A stretch of 64,000 bases of DNA from Nageia nagi (taxonomy: Eukaryota > Pinophyta), in assembly GCA_050084985.1 (NCBI GenBank), contig JBITNC010000001.1:93930001-93994000 (forward strand). Reading direction: 5' to 3'. Numbering within the stretch: the first letter of the stretch is position 1; each line of letters begins with the position of its first letter. Below, in pieces: positions 22,380 through 34,576 of this stretch. The notes below the pieces were generated by a model. It saw only the letters and a list, made by a program, of their open reading frames with translations, was not told the DNA's origin and searched no databases. Both the position numbers and the translations under genes were made by a program.

Positions 22380-24810
22380 ATTACATTTTCTAATATTTTT
22401 TAAATTCTTATCTAATGTGTTCTAAATTTTTTATTTTAGAAATGATAATGCATTGAATACTCTTTCATTTTCTATAGAACCCAAATTATTGTTTAATATA
22501 GCTCATATAAACAAAAATATTTTGATATTATATCTTATAAAATACTACTCAAACATAATTTCCTCCACAAATGTGTTATGGATCTAGGTTCAAGAGGATT
22601 AGTTAATTATGAAAACTGATCAACCATTATCAGATAAAAGATCCTAACTAGTTTATAAAATGTTCTTTATTTAGAAAAAAAATCATTTTTATACCATTAA
22701 CATCCAAGTGTCTAGTAAAATGAGTAACAAGGTCTCATATATTTTAAAATTGACTTACTTGTATCATTATAGTCTAAAATAGCATTCCAAAAGTTGGATT
22801 AACTACACTTATATCTTCAAGAAATTCATCTATTTCAAAACATTCTCTAATTTCCTTTGTTAATGTATCTAATATACTTTTCAATTCAATCTTTGCATCC
22901 TCCAAAATCCTATGAAATCTATTGTGTTATCGAAACTTGTTTAACTTCTGCATCACTTATGATAAGATCTCCATATTTTTCAAAATAATATAAAGGAATC
23001 TCTTTTTTATTAACATAAATACAAAGATGATGAATTTCAAAAAATATTTTTACTCATTGAAATAAATCAAAATATTTCGATTTATCAAATAAAGACTTGA
23101 AAAGTTAGTCTCATATAACCTATTAATACACAAACATTTATTTTCTTACACTAATAAAATCAATAATATAAATGTATCATTTTTAAGCAATTTTTTATCA
23201 AATTGTTCATTTCATATAACATTGGAAGTATACATAGTATGAGTATTATTTTTTAAAAAAATGCACCGATATAATAAATCATTGTCCCTATCAACCTCTC
23301 TTTTATTTTTATACATAAACCTTGTTTAGGATTGATATTCTTGAAATACTTACTATGTAGATTTTAACATTCAAATCCACCTAGTATCTACATCTTAAAA
23401 ATAAAAAATTCCTTCAATCACTCAAAGTGCAAATTGTTGAAACTTAACATACCTTTTAGAGATTCATAAAAACATATGCATGTACTTATCAAACTAGATT
23501 TCTTGCTTTCACCACACAAGAATGTGAACTCACAATTTTATATGTAAGATTAAATTAATAGTCATGCAATGAATTGGTATCATAAATGGAGCAATTAATG
23601 GTTGGAATTGAAAATAAAGGCCATTCATGTTTCCATACATTATTGAAGCATAGTATGCTCCAAAACATATTAACTTTTTAGCTATTTTAACATCATCCAT
23701 TCTAGTAATGTATTTCAAACTATTAACAACAAGATTGCAAAGGTTTTTTGCATTACAGTTCTCCACCATATTATGTAATATTAGTAAATGTGGTTTCCTA
23801 ATGTGATATTCTAATGTGTATAGGTCCATGCAAACCCAAGATGTATGGTACTTAATAATTACCTTTGGATTATTCCTAAGGATTGGTGCAAAAATAAACT
23901 TGTATAAATCGAGGCGAATTAGTCTCAAAATTTGGATGAAAATATAGCCTTTAAAATAAAAGGTATAAGTGGATACATACCATATGTTGATTTTTTGGAG
24001 ATTAGATACATAAAATTAATACCTTCTTGTAATTTTAAGGAGAATAGCCCCCCTTTCGGGGGTCCAAATATTAGACAATTTGAAAATCTTAAAATCCTAA
24101 TTTTCACTTGTAAGAGCTGATTAGCCGCTAAGAAAGACACTGAATTACCTCATCAATCAATAGTGATATGAAGTTGACAAGTTTTACTTTTTGTTTTAGG
24201 TCATCCTTCTCAACCAATGCAAGATATTATTTTCTAGAAATGTCAATAAGACCAATGTCCATTGGGAAGGTTCTACATATCGACTAATTGAAATAGAACC
24301 TTATAATTAATGAAATTTATCAAGGGTATACCCTTTTAAAGAATAGACTATATAATAATAAAATGTAAACTTTTTAAAAATAAAATGGTTTATTTATATT
24401 TCTTAAATTGGGTGGCAATTATTCCAATAGTTTTTTCAAGAGCTTTTTTTGTTGCATCTCATTTTTTCATTCAATATGATATTACTTGTGGAACCATTCA
24501 TAACCACCATTCCACCTAATAGTTATTCTGATAATTGTATCACTTTCTTTGATTTCTTGTATACTTTCCCATAATTTGTTTTAGTGTATCAACCTTAAGT
24601 TGCATATTATGTTCCCTACACAATTTTTGAGCTATAAATAATGCTTTTAAATTATGTTGGTGGACCATCACTATTTTTCAATAACACTAGCTCAATAAAT
24701 AGATATTGTGCTGACCATTCATTTTGAAATGTTCTACCTATAGTCCACTAAATTATATTTTTTTGCTTTGATTTTTGAGAAGCACTTCCGAAAGATTTTT
24801 TTTTTATTAC
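22380..24810 (-). pseudogene. hAT-family transposase (TTF zinc finger / DUF4371 type), broken
   Basis: Read on the minus strand. Near 24600-24800 the pieces KSFGSASQKSKQKN, EWSAQYLFIE and a Cys-containing stretch resemble the N-terminal TTF-type zinc finger of plant hAT relatives. The middle part, 23928-23530, ends with ICFGAYYASIMYGNMNGLYF and APFMIPIHCMTINLIL. This is the family pattern G-x-D-G-A-x-V-M-x-G...P-F-x-x-x-I-H-C-x-A-H-R-x-L, with the catalytic Asp and several others replaced. The C-terminal hAT dimerisation block is visible at about 22400-22480 as ENERVFNALSFLK and NTLDKNLKNIRK. Stops, frameshifts and lost residues show it is dead. No terminal inverted repeats or 8-bp duplications were identified. 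Confidence 0.7.
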
Positions 24811-25324
24811 TATCATAATTTTCTTTATGAAAGTCAATATTCTAATTTTTCAATTAATATGTCAATATCTACAATATTGTTTAAGTGATTGAGGTTCTAT
24901 ATTGTTGTTAACAATGTTGTTATATGGAGGTATTTCATCTTTAACAATATCTTCAATTTGGGGCATATTAGGATCAATAGTATTTTGTGCATATGAAGGT
25001 AGTCTATATAATTTGAAGATTCACTTAACAAAATTAAAACTATTAATTTGGTAAATTAAAATGGATTTGTATCTAGAATTTGTATAGATGTTGATGGACC
25101 TATCTGTGTAAAATATTTCATAATATGGATTATCTCTTTTTTCCAATAGTAGTTGTGTCATTGTACTTGTTTATAAAATAATTTTAAACTAAAAATTTGA
25201 TCTTGAGGTTAACAAATTACTTATCAAAAGAGAATCAAGACATCTTTTATAGCCTCACTAAAAGATTATATCGTACACCTACAGATGTTTTGTTCCAACC
25301 ATCTTGAGATATATGGTTTAATGC
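24811..25324. other. AT-rich stretch, nothing recognised
   Basis: Flanks the hAT pseudogene on its upstream side and may include that element's 5' region. No inverted terminal repeat was found. Confidence 0.35.
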
Positions 25325-25440
25325 ATCTATAAAAAATGGTGTTGCACATCTACGAATAAATGAATTAGTACATCTACAAAGAAATGGAGTTGCACAATTG
25401 CATATAAATGATGTGATGAGTTTATCATCAAAATGGTGTT
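25325..25440. repeat. Second 24-bp repeat cluster
   Basis: Units ATCTATAAAAAATGG..., ATCTACGAATAAATGA... and ATCTACAAAGAAATGG... start at 25325, 25348 and 25372, with degenerate copies on both sides. The spacing equals that of the other 24-bp family and the ATCTAC core is shared, but the rest of the unit differs. Confidence 0.6.
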
Positions 25441-25845
25441 GTATGGTTGCAAGTGGTTGGTGTCCACTATCTTAAGAAATATGTGTCAAGCATCTATAGG
25501 TGATTCGTATCAAGAGTCTAAAGAAATTATAAAATTTTCATCAAGCTAAAACATCTTGAGTGGTTGAGATGTATCCATATCATTTGAATTATATATATAT
25601 ATAGATAGATAAAGTGGGTATAATAGGTAATTATGTTAATAAAAATTAAATTACTTATCATTTCAAGATGATTTTGAAGATAATGGGGTATAATAGGCTT
25701 TTTGCATTTAAATTTATAAAAATATTTTAAAATCGAGGCTAATTGTTCATAAAAGTTTTTGTTCTCATAAATTTCGAGCTAAATGATGTTTATCCAAGGT
25801 TCATATATTAGAAAAATATAAAATCCTTATATTTGGTAAATTAAT

Positions 25846-25965
25846 AAGTCTTTAATAGGAAAACCTATGATATGATAGATATCCTCCAATGTGATGATCA
25901 TCTCCTCCACAACTAGATTATCAGTAAAAGACCCCTAACACTGCATAAATATCATTCAAAATGCA
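25846..25965 (-). pseudogene. Plant mobile domain (PMD) fragment
   Basis: On the minus strand the frame reads DNLVVEEMIITLEDIYHIIG followed by FPIK. This matches the most conserved block of plant mobile domain proteins (G-E-M-T-I-T-L-x-D-V...L-G-L-P-I). A stop lies a few codons upstream and no longer frame continues, so only a scrap remains. It is the second trace of this domain in the window, the larger one being at 59750-60960. Confidence 0.5.
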
Positions 25966-27229
25966 AAGAAATAATGAGACATGGAATATTAAGTATTTGG
26001 TCAAATATGACACCTCACAATATTTAATGCTCCACCATTATGAAGATCTATGATCACAAATTACCAATAGGATTTCTAAAAAACTACCCATACATATTGA
26101 AAGCACAAATAACTATAAAATAAAACTTAATTAATATAATAAAATTTTAAAAATAAAATATTCATTTAATATGATAACAATTATTTGAATATATCATTTT
26201 CATCATCATGTTAAAGACTAACCACAATATTATTTATGATGAAATCATATGAAATATTTTAAGAATACTTTGCATTGTATTCATATTAATATTATTACAA
26301 TTCAATTAATTTAATTAGAAATATAATAAAATTTTAAAAATATAAAAATCATATCTAGTTGAGACTGGTGATATTTTACAACAAATCCTTCTATGTTTTC
26401 ATTAGTATGAATAAAACTTAAAAGTTTTCCTTTTCTTCCTCTTTTATTTTATAACTTGACATGAACTTCATAGAATAAGTGGATATGAAACCCTTTTAAA
26501 TTAGGTTTATATAAGCTTTACTTTTTCCTTTTTCAAGGGTTAATAATTGATTCATATGGAAATTTAAGTTGACAACTTGAGAACGTTTTATGATACGCAT
26601 AGTCTTAAAGTTAATATTAAAAACATAAAAACTTGATGTCCTTCAATACATTGAAAGCAGATACTTCCAAAGCCTACCTAACTTTCCAATAACAACCTAT
26701 TGAGGCAATCACTTCGTACACCTACCTAGGTGTGCTCTTCATAGGTCCTACTTTTACTTGATCTTAGCCTCCCAAAATAGATTAAATAAAGCATATATTT
26801 CAGTTGTCACATTCAAGAGAAAATGCTTCAACTCCATTTCTAGGATATCATGGTAAAAATTAAACTCTTCCATGTTCTTTTCTATTTGACCCTACTTTAT
26901 ATATGTGAAGTTTTGGGACCTAGCTTTATACACTTTGGTTGGTCTGCATTAAGAGGGTCTTAATCAATATGCTCTCAAGATCTATTGAGGCAAAAAGAAT
27001 TATCCCTCCTTCCATCATTTTGGTTGAATTTGATGCATACCCCATTTTGGTTCTTATAGTATTCGATATCATCATGATTTTGAATAGGATCTATCACATA
27101 ATTTTAACATATCATTAGTCAAAGAGATAACCTCTCTTAGCATATAAGTACTCAATGCAACTTACAAATAAAGGCATTCATTGATATTGATACTCAAAAT
27201 CCACCTCTCTCGTAATTCATAGGTCAATT
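25966..27229. other. AT-rich stretch, nothing recognised
   Basis: No motif recognised on either strand. It ends at the left terminus of the CACTA element. Confidence 0.4.
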
Positions 27230-27262
27230 CACTATAACACAAAACTCATTTACATTAGGGTG
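27230..27262 (+). repeat. CACTA left terminal inverted repeat
   Basis: Starts CACTATAACACAAAACTCAT and pairs, with a few mismatches and one-base gaps, with the reverse complement of 42612-42644. Confidence 0.72.
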
Positions 27263-27800
27263 TGCATCAGATTCCTTTGTTAATTTTTATTTATTTTCTA
27301 AAAGATTATCACTAGGTACGATGCTAATGTACACATCAATAATAACATCATTTATTGCATCATCAAAAATGCAATATTATTTGTATGTTAACATCATACT
27401 GCATAAGGGAGACATCTTTTAGAGCATCTTTTGTAGCTTCTTCCATAGCATTAATTTATTAAAATTTTGCATCACCACTTGAAGCCATGCAACATCTTTC
27501 ATAGTGTTAATTTATGTTAATTTAACATCATGCTTAGCATCTTTCATTTGTCTTCCCTTGCTGTCAACAATTTGAAATTTAGTGCCACAAGTTGCGACCA
27601 TGTAACGTCTTGTATAACATCATTTTATTTTATTGTGGCATCTTCCATAGTATCTTTCCTAGCATCACACATGATGGTAATTATAGAGCTTTCCCATGTG
27701 CAAAAGAAGGTTATCTAGAATTAGGGATAGCATCACTTGATAATTACATTTTATTGTATTAGTATTTTTCGTAGCATTAAGAATAACATCAAGAGTTTGA
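27263..27800. repeat. CACTA left subterminal repeats
   Basis: Short motifs of the form AGCATC / GCATCA / CATCTTT / AACATCAT recur more than 20 times in about 500 bases. In En/Spm-type elements such subterminal repeats are binding sites for the element's own accessory protein. Confidence 0.6.
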
Positions 27801-28599
27801 AAATATATATTTGTAAATCAGTAATTATTTTTAAATATTTTATTTTTATATTTTATTTTAAATTAAATTAATTAATTTATTAATTGTTACATTTTTGCAA
27901 TTTTTTTTATATTTTATTTTAATATTTTTTGAGAAAAATAATTTTATTTTATTTTATAAAGTTGAAATGAATTAAATAAATAAATATAACTATGGACTAT
28001 AAATTCAACTCAAGGCATAAATTTAAAATTTAAGATGTAAATATATCAAAATGTCAAATCATATAATAAATGTAGCATAATTTCAAATCATAATGTATCA
28101 TCAATCAACATCATGATCACTAAGCTCATAGCAAGGTTCATTTTAGCCACAAATATTTTCTAATAAGTGACTTTTAAACATTCTCCTAATTGAAAATGTT
28201 GAATTTTTAGCATTACAATAACACCCTTATTGCCATGTTTTTTTAAAATTGTTTTACTTTTCAACCAGGGTCACCAATTCAAATCAATATTTTAATTTTT
28301 TTTTTAATTTTTTTGCCAATATTTAGAAATATTATATAGCTGACTTTGTCTTGAAATTATACATTATTATTTATATTTTAACTAAATCACTCAATATAAA
28401 TATTTTAATCTAAATTAGATAAATAGCAAGATGCCTTTGCATGGTAGCAGAATTTCTCTGCACAATGATAGGATGCCTTTGCATGTGGTAGGATGCCTCC
28501 AATTCGCAAAAAATTATATATAACACTTTTATGGGGTTCAAATTCACCTTTTTAATTTTTACAAATTTTCTTCAAATCACCTTGCCTACAAATCTAATT

Positions 28600-30130
28600 A
28601 GCCAAAATATTTCCATATGGCTTTTGAAGAGGGGCTCTTAAAATGAACCTTGGCTCATAACGAGCACTAGGTGGATCATAATTATTACCATCACCACCAT
28701 CACTGCTCATATCCTCAACAGTATGATCCTCAACATGTACTGACACTAATGATGAACCTCATTGTAATTAAAAATTAAATAAATGTTAGTAAATAAATAA
28801 AAATTTAATTATATAATAAAATGAATTAAAAGGTCATAAAATGTAAGTAATTACTTACCTCCACCAATGTGATTAGTCTATTGAGATCTTCTTTAAGTTC
28901 ATAAGCCAATTCCTCTGATTGAAAGTCTTCCAAATATTTGGTATTATATATATTACTATTACTTAACTATTTCTTTTAAAATATTAAATAATTTAAAAAT
29001 ATACCAACGAATGTGGCCTCAACTCCATGTTTTCCTTGCCTACCAGTACGATGCATACCACCAACGGATTTTGATCTAATAAAAATACACATAAATGAAG
29101 CTTTTTCCTAAAATGAGGGTTCATATGTGGACTTGTGACATTCTTCATTATCATTCACATTTTTTGATCATATGTTTCCCACTTTCTTGGTGCATGTTGG
29201 TGGAAGCTTTTTTATGAATCACCTCAAGTGGTTCCTTTTCCAATTCAAGTTGTGACTTACCATTTGAAGTTCTTTTTCTACACTCCACCTATCACCCCAA
29301 TCTCTCTAAGGTGATTTATCAATTGTCTTTTGGATGTAAAATACAAAAAAAAGAAAAAAGAAATTAGTTTTATAAAATAAATTTTTAAATATCACTAAAA
29401 ATATTTTTATAAATTACTATTAACAATAATTTAAAAAAAAATATACACTTTTTTTCTATTATTTCTTCCATTAAATATCCAATGTCACATCAAAATATAG
29501 GTACACAACATCCTTGAGGCAATCGTTAAAAAATTTTCCTGACCAATATTTGAAAAAAATGGTAAATTAATATATTGCAAATCTATATATAAATATATAT
29601 TTTTTTAAAAATTAACTCTTACTAGCTTCATCATGCATGACTTTGTCATCTTTTGACTCTTATTTTAATCCCATTTATTATCTTTAATGTTAAAAATACA
29701 GAAGTCTCTTGATTAAATAACTTTGCACTTTCAACAACTATGCCATCTTTACCAACTCAAAAATAAATAATTTAACAATATTACTTCATTCATAAATAAA
29801 AATAATAATAAATCATTTAAAAATATTACCATGTGGAGTACATAGAGGGTGTGGTCTAGTGCTTGTGGTAGCTGGAGGTCTAGAAGAAGTCTCGATACCA
29901 AATTTTGCTCTATTTCTTTGGATGTAAATATTCTTTTCACAATTTAAAACATTGCTCTTCCTAACTCTCCCTAAAAAAAAATACGTTATTTACCTTATAT
30001 AATCAAAGTATTAATTAAAATTTATCAATATCACATTAATATATATTGATACTTACTAACGCTTTCTTCTCCTCTATAGGATCATGAGGTAATTGGTCAC
30101 TTCCATGTCTTTTCTTTTCCATCTTGATGA
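28600..30130 (-). pseudogene. Second gene of the CACTA element, spliced-looking and decayed
   Basis: Minus strand. An ATG at about 30122 opens MEKKRHGSDQLPHDPIEEKK, a basic/acidic start followed by a donor-like TTA|GTAAGT. A TTTTTTTTAG acceptor near 29972 leads to a frame with RAKFGIETSSRPPATTSTRP (Pro/Thr-rich) ending at another GT. Further exon-like stretches are GKDGIVVESAKLFNQETSVF near 29750-29690, KSVGGMHRTGRQGKHGVEAT near 29060-29010 and EELAYELKEDLNRLITLVE|GTAAGT near 28920-28860. Gene structure and position, divergent from the transposase, suggest the accessory ORF of the CACTA element, perhaps of the plant Transposase_24 type. That family call is weak: no single diagnostic motif is certain and stops interrupt some exons. 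Confidence 0.35.
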
Positions 30131-30917
30131 TCACTAAATAAAGGTAATGAAAAATTTAATATCATCAATATAAAACTTCATGTCATTAATAAATAAAAAA
30201 TTAATCCTAATATCATAAAGTAAAAAAAGCCTAGTGTCATTATTTTTCATAAAATATTCAATATATTTTTGTAACACTAGTTTTTATTTCAAATTCCTAA
30301 CCCTAAATATTTTCATGATGACATTTTTTTTCATACGCTTTGGACTTGGTAGGATAACATCTTTGGCCACACTAAGAAGGGATGCCAAGTTCAAGGCAAC
30401 CTAGAAAACTCCATTGGATAGGCTTCCGATGAGGGATGAAGTGAAAGCTATTGGATGATTGTAAGGCATGGAAGATTATATTGCATGTGCTAGGTGTTGA
30501 GATGATATACATGTAACTCATCAATTCATGATTTAAAGATTTTTTTGGAAGAAAATAATGGGCAAGGTTGTTATTTTGGGTGGTGGTTGTTGTTGGTAGG
30601 AAGATAAAAGAATAATCATGTTTGTAGGAAGATTTAGTATTTGGTAAATGAATTTCTAATGTAGGTCTTTGTATTCTAAAATTTAGATTTAAAAGATAAT
30701 TTCTTTAACATTTGCATGTTGGAAATTATGTAAGAATTTTGATGGACTCTCTTCTCGATTTGAGTGCTGAGTTGTTTGGTTGTAGAAGGCATAGAGTATT
30801 GTAGAATTTTGCATAATCATTTGATTTTTAATTTCATGGTTTTCAATGTTATTACTATGTGTGTTTTTTTCATGTTTTTCATTTTCTTAGTAATTTTGTA
30901 GGATATTCATACAAAGT
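30131..30917. other. Intergenic DNA upstream of the CACTA second gene
   Basis: Mixed composition without recognisable frames. It lies between the minus-strand gene start and the telomere-like array, so it would contain that gene's promoter. Confidence 0.35.
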
Positions 30918-32580
30918 CCTAACCTTAAATGTTTCAAACCCTTAACCCTTAAACCCTAATTATAACCCTTAAAACCTAACCCCTAATCCAAACCTAAAAC
31001 TCTAACCCTTAAATCCCAACTATAGCCCTTAAACCTTAACCCCTAAACCCTAATGCTAAGCCCTAACCCAAGCCCTAACCCCTAACTAAATGTAAACCCC
31101 TAACCCTTAAATCCTAACCCCTAAATCATAACCATATCGCTAAACATAAACCCAAACCCTAACCCTTGATGCTTATAAATTATATTATATAAAATTAAAA
31201 TTTTATAAAATTTATATTATTTTAAAATTAAAAATTTATTAAATTGTAATAAAATTTATATATTATTTTAAAATTAAAATTTTATATTATTTAAAAATTT
31301 ATAACCCCAAACCCTAAGCATAACCCTTAACCCTTAAACCCTAATTGTAACCTTTAACCCTTAAAATATAACCCCTAAACCCTAACCTTTGATCCAAACC
31401 CAAAACCCTAACCTAAACCCAAACCCCTAACCTTAACCTCTAATCCAAACCCCTAAACCTTAATGCTTACCCCTAACCCTAACCATAACTATAACCCCTA
31501 AATTGTAAAATAACCATAATTATAACCATAACCCTAATAATAAACCCAAACCCAAACCCTTAATCCCTAATTCTAACCATGAACCATAACCCCTAACCAT
31601 AGTGCTAACCCTTAACCACTAACCCTTAACGTTTACCCATAACCCTATTTATAACCCCTAAATCATATCCATAATCTTAAAATTTATAAGCATAACCCTA
31701 ATCATAACCCTAAACCCTAACCCTTACCCTAAACCATAACCCTTAAACCTTAATTACAACCCCTAAGTTCTAACCCCTAAACCCTATTTGGTAACCCAAA
31801 CCTAAACCCTTAACCCTTAAATAATAACTATAACCCTTAACCCTTAAACCCTAACCTCTAAACTTTAACCTTAACCCCTAACCCTTAAATCATATCCCCT
31901 AACTATAACCCTTAACATAAATCCCTAACCCTTAAATTGTAACCATACCCCCAAATCCTAAGTCTTAACCCTTACAAAAACCCCTAACGTTTATTCCTAA
32001 CCCAAACCCCTATTGTTTTAAAATTTATATTATTTTAAAATTAAAAAAATTATTAAAGTATAATAAAATTTATATATTATTTTAAAAATAAAAATTATAT
32101 TATATAAAAATTATATCCCTAAAATTTATAACTATAACCCAAACCCTAACCCTTAAATCTTAACCCCTAATCATAACCCTTAACCCAAACCCCTAAATCG
32201 TAACCATAATCCCAAACCCTAACCATTAACCCCTTATGCTAACCCCTCACCCAAAACCCTAACCTGCAATGCTTACCCTTAATCCAAACCCCTATTATTT
32301 TAAAATTAAAATATATAAAATTAAAATTATAATATATAAAATTTTAAAGTTTATATTATTTTAAGATTTATATTATTTTAAAATTAATAATTTATATTAT
32401 TTAAAAAATTATAACCCCAAAATTTATAACCATAATAGTAAATGCTAACCCTTAAACCCTAATTGTAACCCCTAACCTTAACTATAACCCCTAAATTTCA
32501 ACCATAACCCTAATTAAAATTTATTAAACTATAATAAAATTTATATATTATTTATATACAATTTTAAATTTTATATTATT
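30918..32580 (+). repeat. Telomere-like array, C-rich strand (CCCTAA-type), with AT-rich spacers
   Basis: Over about 1.6 kb nearly every 6-8 bases is a variant of CCCTAA, CCCTAAA, CCCTTAA or ACCCCTAA. It is not a clean array: variant units are mixed. Four AT-only blocks of similar sequence (ATTTTAAAATTAAAATTTAT-type) interrupt it at about 31178-31300, 32013-32125, 32284-32410 and 32515-32580. The degeneracy shows it is not a functional telomere end. Confidence 0.88.
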
Positions 32581-33464
32581 TTAAAATAGTAAAAACTACA
32601 AATACTATGAGTTTTTTCTCAGATCTTATATTCATAAAGTAAACTAATGCATAATTTGATGAAATCAAAATAAAATTTCTTAGGCAAGTTCAGGGCATCA
32701 TACAGTTTTGGATTGCTTGGACATCCAAGTATATTGTTTTATGTTTCTATTATGTTTCTATATTTTTTAAGCAAAAATCTTAGTGTTTTCGTAAAAATCC
32801 TAAGTTTGTTTGATTCAAACCCTAGGTGTTTTAGTAAACTCTAAATTTTTTAGTAAAAATGTCTAGATTTTCAAGAAAAACCTTAGGTTTTTTTTTTCAA
32901 AAAATCCCTACTTTCTATAAAATCCTAAGGTTTTTTTTGGAAAAATCTCTTTTTTTAACTTAAAAAATTTAGGAAAATTCTATAGAAAATAGGTGATCTG
33001 TACTTACCTCCCCAACTCTATGGAAAATTTGTAGAAATGATGAGAAAAATTGCTTCTCCTATCAAAATTTATAATTTTTTGACAAATTAGATAAAAATTG
33101 ATAAATCATGTTCAAATCTTCAAAAAACTTTTAAAAATTAGCCTAAACCCTTCTCCTACACCTCAAGTTTGAAAAACAATGATTAGAATGAAAGTGATAG
33201 GTCTAGCTTTTTAAATTTTTATTGTGTTAGCTTGATTTGATGTATTTTGTGCCAAGATTTGCATCAACTCATAATTAATGCCTATTTTTTATGATGTTGG
33301 GGCACACATAAGAAGTAGCGTAAGTAACAATAAAAAGTACAAAAATATTATTATACTAATCTATAATAATTAGAAAATTATAAATATAAATATTAAAAAA
33401 TTATAAATATTAATAATCAAAATTAAAAACAAAAATATAATTTAAAAAAATACTAAATATATAA
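32581..33464. other. Spacer between opposite telomere-like arrays
   Basis: AT-rich. 32780-32960 contains looser repeats around CCTAGGTTTTTTAGTAAAAA that look like further worn telomere-like units. No coding frame. Confidence 0.5.
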
Positions 33465-34225
33465 AATTGGGGGTTAGGGTTTAAGGGTTTTGGGTTGGGG
33501 TTAAGGGTTAGGGTTAAGGTAAGGGGTTTGGGTTAGGCATTACAATTCAAGGGTTAAGGTTTAGGATTCAAGGGTATAGGGGTTAGGGATAGAGGTTAGG
33601 GTAAGGAGTTTGGGTTAAGATAAGGGGTTTACATTAAAAGTTAAGGTTGAGGTGTTAGGGTTAGAGGTTAGGGTTAAGGGTTTAGGGTTTAAGGGTTAGA
33701 GTTTATGGGTTTAAGGGTTAGGGTTTACGGGTTTAAGGGTTAGGGTTTACGAGTTAGGGGTTAGTATTATAGGTTAGGGTTGGGGTTAGGGTTTAAAGGT
33801 TATGGGTTTAAGGGTTAGGGGTTAGAATAACACATTAAGGGTTAGGGTTAAGGTAAGGGGTTAGGTATTAGAGGTTCAGGTTATAGCTTAGGTGTTAGGG
33901 GTTTAGGTCAGGGTTCAAGGGTTAGGATGTAGGGGTTAGGATTTACGGGTTGGGGGTTAAAGGGTTAGGAGTTTTGGTTTAAATTAGGGGTTAGGGGTTT
34001 GGTTTAGAGGTTAGGGTTAAGATTTAGGATTAAGGGTTAAGTTTAAGGGTTGGAGGTTATAATTAGGGTTAATGTAAGCAGTTAGGGTAAGGGGTTAAGA
34101 ATTATGGTTAAAGTAATCAATTAAGGGTTAGGATTAGGATTTAGGGTTATGGTAACAATTTAGAGATTAAGGTTAGGGTTAGTATTAGTGTAAGGGTTAG
34201 GGGTAAGCATTTGGAGTTAGGGTTA
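33465..34225 (+). repeat. Telomere-like array, G-rich strand (TTAGGG-type)
   Basis: About 760 bases of GGGTTAGGGTTTAAGGGTTA-type units, the reverse orientation of the array at 30918-32580. Units mix GGGTTA, GGGTTTA, GGGGTTA and AAGGGTTA. The array ends about 350 bases before the transposase start at 34577. Confidence 0.9.
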
Positions 34226-34576
34226 GTGTACATGCATGAATATATGTTTAGATATAGAATCATTTATAATGTATTATATGATTTAATAGTTAATGATAAT
34301 CATGTTCTCATATATTTTTCAATATTGTTACTGCATGGGGGGATCGATAATTTAGCTAAGAGGGAATTTTATGTTTTATTTTTTATTCTAGTCATGGTAG
34401 TTAATGTTGTTGGTCAAAGGTTGTTGGAAATAATCTTCTAGGATTTATTTTCATTATCTTTTCAGTTCTATTTTACTTGTAGTCCTTGTATGAATGATTT
34501 CTTTTAATTTTAAAAATATTATAAATAATATGAGTAATGATTTTTTATTTTTTAGAATTTGATAGTAGGTTAGTTA
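34226..34576 (+). promoter_or_regulatory. Presumed upstream region of the CACTA transposase
   Basis: Lies between the G-rich array and the first ATG. A TTTTTTATTTTTTAG tract ending near 34556, just before the ATG, looks like a splice acceptor, which would place a 5' untranslated exon upstream. No TATA box could be chosen with confidence. Confidence 0.3.

Noticed and set aside
30918-34225. A true telomere or chromosome end
   Set aside because: Units are highly variable, AT-rich blocks interrupt them, arrays of both polarities occur, and ordinary transposon sequence continues on both sides.
34211-34441. A 76-codon plus-strand open frame just after the G-rich array
   Set aside because: Composition is hydrophobic and AT-driven, it starts within the array edge, and it shows no family motif. 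The TNP2 frame starts further on at 34577.
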